From NCBI GenBank assembly GCA_014773175.1, contig VXCM01000225.1, positions 295,958 through 359,957 on the forward strand: 64,000 nt of DNA. The letters run 5' to 3'. The notes beneath the pieces are model-generated. The model made no database searches, was not told the origin of the DNA, and saw only the letters and a list, made by a program, of their open reading frames with translations. Position numbers and translations under genes: made by a program. Position 1 is the first letter of the stretch. Every line of letters begins with the position of its first letter. Source of the stretch: Lucifuga dentata (Eukaryota; Chordata; Actinopteri; Ophidiiformes; Bythitidae). Positions 58,228 through 64,000 of this stretch are shown here, one piece after another.

Positions 58228-58772
58228 ATAGGTACAATACTGGTGATTTTTGCATGTTTGAGCCCAATAAATACAATCTATATACATGTTACGTTATTCA
58301 CAATCATTTTCCAAAACATGCTACTGTAGCGGAAATTTTTAGAATTGTTTTTCCTGCCTTCCAAACTTCCATTGGTTTCAATTTATTTCAATAACTTTTA
58401 AAAATCCACTTGAGGCTTGTGGAGGCTTGAAATGCCTTTAAGAAAAGTGATCTATCACATTGAATGCTGTCTATTTAACCAGTCCAACAGCTGCATGGAA
58501 GGCAATGTATCCTTCCACCAGGGAAAATAGTCCCTGGAGAAGAAGCTTTAACCGAGAAATTAAAAACAACTGTCATTTCTACATTCAAGCTTATGCGTTA
58601 GCAGGAAAAACCTTGAGTTTTATGGACATTTAGTTTTGAAAATTAGGGGATTTGCCAAAACAAAAACTAAAATATAGTTTTATTTTATGGACAGTGGTTG
58701 GCAGTAGTGCAACGTGTATGCGGGTAGTATTTATTGACCTCAAACATGCAAAATCACCAGTATGCTCATTAA
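58228..58772 (+). mobile_element. TTAA-MITE, subfamily A, full length but eroded ends
   Basis: ggtacaatactggtgatttt, tgcatgtttgagcccaataa, tttttcctgccttccaaact, gggaaaatagtccctggaga, ending cagtatgctcattaa. Both termini carry mutations in the aaaggacc motif. Confidence 0.85.
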
Positions 58773-58784
58773 GTAGAACTAGTG

Positions 58785-59135
58785 CAGCGCCCGTACAAAA
58801 CATGCATGTTCAGAACTTTATGGTGAGCGCCGCAGCCTGTCGTAATGTAGTTCTGCACGTCCTCTGAGCTAGCTTTGTTTGCTGTGCGGGATCGGGTTGA
58901 GACCATGCCACTGGACCGGAGCATATGCTGCCGCACCCAGAGCGTATCCTGCCACGTGGACTACTTTTTACCTGCACAGCTCAATTTGAGAAACCGTTCA
59001 TCCAAACAACTTCACACGTGACGCTGCACGTCTTTGGGTCCTGAGCAATAAACCTGCTGAATATCAGGTTCATACATGACGGGTTCTGGTGATGTTGGTG
59101 CCACAGACAGAGATTTCTGTCTTTATGATTAGATT
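58785..59135 (+). repeat. Interspersed repeat D, copy 2
   Basis: actagtgcagcgcccgtaca, ctttatggtg, agttctgcacgtcctctgag, ggtgccacagacagag and tttctgtctttatgattaga in order. It has about 180 bp between the two shared blocks that copy 1 (4333-4502) lacks. Confidence 0.65.
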
Positions 59136-60775
59136 TGAATCCAGGAGTTGTAATATTCCCGTCATAGGATTACTACTTTACTTTACTGTGTCAAGTATTT
59201 GAGTACTTGTTGCACGGCTGATTAAAGCCGTGCTGCAGAATAACGTGTCAGGTTAGAATGTTGCCTCAGAATTGCAATATCACAGATGCCACACGGACTT
59301 ATTGTGCGTGTCCATATTTCAGTGTCCACCAGTAAAATATGCTTTTGTTATGTTCAAGCTGAGCGAGAAACTGCAGTCAGCAGTTAAATTCACACATTAC
59401 AGAGGGTGGCAGGTTACATTTTATTTATTGATATTGTTTGATATATTTATAAGTCCAGGCTTATGCATTATACATGCGGTCTTAAGGTCCGTATAAATCT
59501 TTGCACAACAGCGAGAGCAATGAGATGAAAGAAACACGGGCCTAAGAATAGATGGGTGCAGCCATGACGAGTAGAATCCTATTAATAGAAGTCACAAATC
59601 AAATTATGAAGGGTAGAATAGAAAATATTCACTGCTATTTGTTTACATTTGATCTCTTTTGCAATCAAATAGGGTCAGAATAAATTTCAAGCACAGACAT
59701 TTCTTGCAAATAACTCTTGAATTTGAGTTGTTGAATATTTCCCCCACATCAGACACGTTTATTCATTTATTAAAGAAATACTGTATATGCATATAGATAA
59801 TATCCAGTGGGGTCTTCTTAGTTGTTCATTTTCCATCTGTTTGATTAATGAACTCCTCTCTGGCTGTAATCCATAAATGTCAGCTGTGTGGTTCTTTTGT
59901 TGAAAAAAAAATACAAACCGCCCTTTTTCGTCAGAGGAAGTGAGCAGGAGAAATCGCTCATTACCTTTTTCCTGTCAGAACGCTCCTGCAGCTGTTCCTG
60001 CTGTATCTGCTGCCTTTCTGAATCAGGCAGAACCATGTGCTTTGTCTTAACCGCCGGGTTAGAAAATGGTGTGCAACGTGATTTCCACACTCAGGACTTT
60101 GAGAGATCACAGCTTTGTCCATTTTTTCTTGCAGTTTGAGGTGGATGTCGGATATAATTAATGACAGTCTTGCACGTCTGCGGCTGTATTGAATTTATAA
60201 ACAATAAGTTTGGAAGCCAATCCTGCTCATTAGTTGTTGTTTTTATCAAAAAGGGATGACTGGAGGGATGATTATCTTTGCTGTTAGAGAACTTTGATTG
60301 TCCACCAGGGGTCACTGTTGTGCAGGCAGATTGATCTCAGCGTGCCNCCCCCCCCCTTGAAAGGATCAATGAGTCCAAGTCTCTATGGTAAACTTGCACG
60401 CCTCCCCCTCTCTGAGTGTTTCAGAGCATCACTCTGTGTGTGATGAGTTAGAGAGTGTGAGGGAGAAAGACTGAGAAAGAATGTGTGTGTCGTGCATGCA
60501 TGTACCCGCACACACGCACGGTTGTCATTTCACTGCAGTCGTTACTCTTAGCGTGTTGATGATATGTAGCGCTAAGGAGTCACAGGAGAAGAAAACTCGT
60601 GAAAGTGAAGCGGTCCTTGTGCCGTGGCCTTGTGCAGGTGCTGACTCGGACCTGATACGAGTCCAGAATATGAAATGTTATTACCTGTCAAATTTACATG
60701 TCATACCCTGGCAGGAAGGTCAGGCAGTAACCCCCTACAAGTCACAAAGAGTCGTTGTCAAAGTGGAGTTTCAGA
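59136..60775. other. Unassigned sequence
   Basis: No gene recognised. A single N in a C-run is at 60347. 59880-60160 is repeat-free. GT/CA-rich patch at 60480-60525. Confidence 0.4.
60302..60316 (+). promoter_or_regulatory. CTCF-like motif (weak)
   Basis: ccaccaggggtcact differs from the CTCF core in the second half. Motif only. Confidence 0.2.
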
Positions 60776-60777
60776 GT

Positions 60778-61005
60778 AACTATCTATCTATCTATCTGGA
60801 ATATTTATTTATACACAATAATATAAGTTAGTGAGCCCTTTAGAGGAAGTTTTATTAATTTCTGCTGCCTCTTTTAGTCTTTCTATTTTTTTTTATTCTT
60901 ATTCCTGCACTTTAAATTTCACTTTGCACTTTGAATTTTGAATTTCCTTGTGTAAGGAACGTGTGATATAAATAAACTTGCCTTGCCTTGCCTTTCCTTT
61001 GAATT
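60778..61005 (+). repeat. LINE/SINE tail with (cttgc)n end
   Basis: Short (TATC)n at 60779-60797, then cactttgcactttgaatttt, gaatttccttgtgtaaggaa, ataaataaacttgccttgcc, ending in cttgcctttcc. This order is typical of a common fish retroposon 3' end. Confidence 0.65.
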
Positions 61006-61281
61006 ACCCATATTTCTGCATTAACTGCTCATAATGAAGGTCTGTACTCGGACTTGGCCATTCCAAAACAATGGTCTTTGTTTTTTTGGACGATCCTGTT
61101 GGAAACGTACTCGTGTTTTTGGGTGTTATTGTGCTCTTTCATCATGCGACTTCTATTAAACTTCGCTGACATTCTCTTGTTAAATTTTTAGATACTGTTT
61201 GGGATTAATTGTTCCCTTGGTGACTGTAAGTTGTTCAGGCCTTAAGGCAGCAAAACAGCCCCCACTGTAATTTGGATGTTC
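61006..61281. other. Unassigned sequence
   Basis: cattccaaaacaatggtctt and cgatcctgttggaaacgta, with the following Tc1-like-sounding text, may be a decayed transposon, but I could not read a protein. Left unassigned. Confidence 0.35.
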
Positions 61282-61746
61282 TTAAAGGACATACCGGTGA
61301 TTTTGTACGTTTGAGCTCAATAAATACACACGTTTACTGCCAACTATTTTCCAAAATATACTACCAGAGTGGTACATTTTTGAATAGTTTTTCCTACCTT
61401 CCAAACTGCCACTGGTTTCAGTTCATTCCAGTACGCTATAAAAAATGAACTTTTAGAGATTTGAAATGTGTTTAAGATAAATAATCAATCCAAAAGTGAA
61501 CAAAACATTGTTCTTATTGTTTGCCAAAGTTACTTAAGAGGAGGGAAGAAAATGTATGCATCCGCCAAGGAATATAGTGCCAAGAGATGGCTTTTACCAA
61601 AGAAGTTGAAAATTAAAAATTTGTAAACATAACAGGAAGCTAAGATACGGTTCTATGTTTTTGAAAATGGCTGTCAGTTACATAATGTGTATGCAGGTTG
61701 TGTTTATTGGGATCAAACATCCAAGATCTCCAGAATGTTCCTTTAA
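61282..61746 (+). mobile_element. TTAA-MITE, subfamily A, internally deleted
   Basis: Ends ttaaaggacataccggtgat and agaatgttcctttaa. About 100 bp shorter than full copies (loss around the gttagcagg block). Its last 27 bp appear again at 61788-61814 because of the assembly join at N 61787. Confidence 0.88.
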
Positions 61747-61854
61747 TGGCAGGATTTAACCACGTACACAAAGGTCACAGAAACGTNTCCAAGATCTCCA
61801 GAATGTTCCTTTAATGGCAGGATTTAACCACGTACACAAAGGTCACAGAAACGT
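61720..61854. repeat. 67-bp direct repeat around single N (assembly join)
   Basis: 61720-61786 and 61788-61854 are identical. Confidence 0.9.
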
Positions 61855-62829
61855 AAGAATAAGTGACACAGAAACTGTAATTTAATTGGCTTTAATGTGG
61901 AAAATGTTGCATGAAAAAGAACATATGTCAAGAATTCCAAAAACCATCCTCGTGTGTGGGCTGATATAAGCAAAGCAGAGCCAAAAACGCTGAACTAAGT
62001 CTTGATAATACATACGTCTGGACTTTCCTTAAATGAGCAAACCATCTGTTCCAGGCAGCCCGAAGCCTTCCTGTTTTAATTGTTCCGTCTGTGATGTTTG
62101 ATATGCATAATTAGACTTTTAATAATCTTTACTGTGCAGGTGATGTTTGCCGTGGCTTCACACAGATCCATATTTCCACACGGCTGCTGATGTGTGTTAT
62201 GAACCTCCAATGATCTCTGTCCTCCTTTTTTTCATGACACTATAAATAGACTGTTGTAGATGTTTATGGATTCCATTTAGTAGCGTGAGATGTAACTTAC
62301 AGCTCTCCGTGAGCAGCCTAATTCCAGGGTTTCTATGAAATTTATTAGAGAACAAACGCGCTTTGCATTTGATGCTGCAGTAATTCTCAGACTGTGCTGC
62401 AAATTTCTACTCTAGACACTTCTAAAATTGCTAAATTGTTATCGTAAACAAAGAGGCATAAAACAAATATACTAAATCCAGAGTTACACTCAGTTTTATC
62501 ACACACTTACAGTACTATCCGCACTATATTGCTCACACACTTTGTCAGTTTGTAGGATTACACACTTTGTTCACCAGGGGGCACCGTGAGAGTGGAAGCA
62601 TAGATGTTTCCTGATCTGCACCAGAACATCTTACAAACTACTTCAGATTTCGCTCAAACAGAAATGGTGAGAATCAAGAAAATCAGCATCTTTGTTTGCA
62701 GCGTTGAGCGATTCATTTGACGGTCTCATGTGCCACCAAACGAATCTCAACACGCTTCATCAATTTCTCCTTGAAATTTGAGTTTTCATTGGATGTCTAT
62801 GCTGGATTTTTTAAAATTTATTTTATACA
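61855..62829. other. Unassigned sequence
   Basis: Repeat-free, homeobox-like cores near 62090-62125. No gene recognised. Confidence 0.4.
62571..62586 (+). promoter_or_regulatory. CTCF-like motif
   Basis: tcaccagggggcaccg matches the CTCF core ccasyagrkggcrs at all but the first base, the strongest match noticed in the window. No occupancy evidence. Confidence 0.35.
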
Positions 62830-63596
62830 TTTGTTTATTTTCCTGTAGACTTTCCAGGATATAAGAACGAAACAACAACACACCAAACAAGCATACAATC
62901 ATAGAAACCAAAACTCTGCACGTACATAAAGGTTAATTATATTTAGAAATTAAAAGCTGCACAATATTTTCTTAATGAACTGAACTAAATTAAACAAAAC
63001 TTTAACATTGCCATCAGCTTTTTAAATTTGTAGTAAAACAAGTAATATCTTTTAATCAATTTGTTTCTGACTTAATTAAAAACAGAATAAATAAACACAT
63101 AGTGAAAATCATTTCCATGGTTACCTGTCAAACACAAAGTACACGGTTTGAGTGTATTTTCACATATATATCACACTGTAAAACAGGTAAATTATGACTC
63201 CACACAAATATTTAGACATATAAATTATTTCAACTGGGCTCAATACAGTAAGATAACTCAAAACCAGAATTAACTTTTAATAATCTGTATCACACAAAGG
63301 TTTGCTGTATAATTCGTTATGCCATCTCTGTAAATCCATATCTTTTAGTTGGAGATCAATCATAAGCTTTATGTATTCAGGATTAAGACTTCCGGTATCA
63401 TACCATAAATAAGATAGCCCACATTCATCAAGAATATTCTTAACTTTAAGAACCCAGTCAGGCTCATAAACACCAATGTCATACCATTTCTTAAGTAAAC
63501 TAAACATAATATATGAGATCATCTTTGAAACATTTCAATTTGGTCTAATTTATGAAACCCCCAAGCTTCACTTCCATACAAAAGAATTGGAACTAT
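62830..63596 (-). mobile_element. Decayed LINE, ORF2 end and 3' UTR
   Basis: The minus-strand protein remnant described separately is followed downstream (62830-63270) by AT-rich sequence presumed to be its 3' UTR. The 5' side is cut by element X at 63597. The downstream limit is a guess. Confidence 0.6.
63277..63596 (-). pseudogene. LINE reverse transcriptase C-terminal remnant
   Basis: The minus strand first reads PILLYGSEAWGFHKLDQIEM, the '(P)-I/L-L-Y-G-x-E-(V/A)-W-G' motif found downstream of the RT domain in many LINE ORF2 proteins, and stops at a TGA. The next frame (from 63522) continues with MISYIMFSLLKKWYDIGVYE and ILDECGLSYLWYDTG, resembling the C-terminal region of LINE ORF2 (a 'I-L-(x)2-(C/I)-G-(L/F/M)-(S/x)-x-(L/V/I)-W' stretch). 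Frameshift plus stop; no catalytic FADD box is in the window. Clade not assigned. Confidence 0.75.
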
Positions 63597-63598
63597 TA

Positions 63599-64000
63599 CC
63601 GTATATACTCGAGTATAAGCCAAGTTTTTATTACCAAATTTCATAAAGCAAATCGGGGGTCGGCTTATACACAAGAAATTCAATTCAGATCCCAGAGAAG
63701 GAAATTTCCAGGGGTGGAAATACTACCCATTACCACTACCCATGGAAAATAGTTTAAATCATAACTTAGAATGAGATATTTCCTGACTAAACATCTTATC
63801 AGCACAGTAAGCTCTGCTGTGATTGGTCAGTTACGGTAATCAGCTGCTGAAATAAATATCATGTTTACCGGTACGTGAATTATTTTCAGAAAATCAGAGG
63901 AATATTATGACAATACCCAGAAAATCAGGCAATTTGCTAAACAAATAAATTGATGGAACAACATCAGGGGGTCGGCTTATACACAAGATCGGCTTATACT
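63599..64000 (+). mobile_element. TIR element X, copy 2, cut by window end
   Basis: Starts ccgtatatactcgagtataa after TA (63597-63598). Interior blocks ggaaatttccaggggtggaa, accactacccatggaaaata, tgtttaccggtacgtgaatt match copy 1 (17367-17823, opposite strand). Near the right edge it repeats gtcggcttatacacaaga (also at 63660), so its inner end structure is partly tandem. The right terminus lies beyond the window. Confidence 0.8.

Noticed and set aside
1..64000. CRISPR array, operon, riboswitch or phage features
   Set aside because: The tandem repeats have no spacers, and composition and repeat content are those of a vertebrate nuclear genome.
1..64000. tRNA, rRNA and miRNA genes
   Set aside because: No B-box (ggttcgaatcc type), 5S internal control region or recognisable mature miRNA seen by eye. 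A tRNAscan or Rfam search could overrule this.

Overview
This window reads as non-coding DNA from a ray-finned (teleost) fish nuclear genome. The evidence is the mix of interspersed repeats: Tc1-like, hAT-like and PIF/Harbinger-like DNA transposons, the LINE tails common in fish (a 'gaatcagactttattgtcat' type, a '-aaaaactccct-' type, a (cttgc)n tail), and many (CA)n, (TATC)n and (TCC)n microsatellites. I cannot name the species. I found no host protein-coding gene, rRNA or tRNA gene that I can defend. The open frames are all short; the longest run through homopolymer tracts, microsatellites, transposons or unique DNA that resembles conserved non-coding sequence rather than exons. The window is best described as a gene desert or a very large intron.

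The dominant feature is one family of miniature inverted-repeat elements, called TTAA-MITE here. Full copies are about 570-610 bp, always start ttaaaggacc and end ggtcctttaa, and have terminal inverted repeats (TIRs) of roughly 80 bp. I count 21 full, partial or rearranged copies. Subfamily A is diverged and old. Subfamily B (9897, 27535, 35424, 39819, 46105 and fragments at 14431 and 34239) is nearly identical between copies and therefore young. The copies record later insertions: an RTE-type LINE tail with a 14-bp target duplication (20907-21634), a Tc1-like remnant (30188-30897), and a three-deep nest of hAT in Tc1 in MITE (41548-43062). At 19314-19772 the last 15 bp of one copy plus its flank have been amplified into a 14-unit minisatellite.

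Other elements: three PIF/Harbinger-like MITEs with TAA or TTA target duplications (11839, 23885, 52072; the last sits inside a 43-bp minisatellite), a hAT MITE with a perfect 8-bp duplication (22398), a Tc1-like transposase pseudogene (16763-17915) interrupted by a TIR element beginning ccgtatata, a second copy of that element running off the right edge inside a decayed LINE reverse transcriptase, and several LINE 3' ends.

Long stretches with no recognisable repeat (about 600-1020, 9230-9700, 15480-16070, 19830-20700, 37630-38340, 40960-41450, 51490-51920, 53230-55085, 56640-56900, 57080-58150) have even composition, homeobox-like TAAT/ATTA content and few low-complexity tracts. They are the best candidates for conserved regulatory DNA; this is inference only.

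Assembly quality matters here. There are 29 single-N gaps and one 70-N gap. Eight single Ns are flanked by perfect 63-67 bp direct repeats and fifteen sit in A/T homopolymers. These are almost certainly contig-joining artefacts and should not be read as biology.
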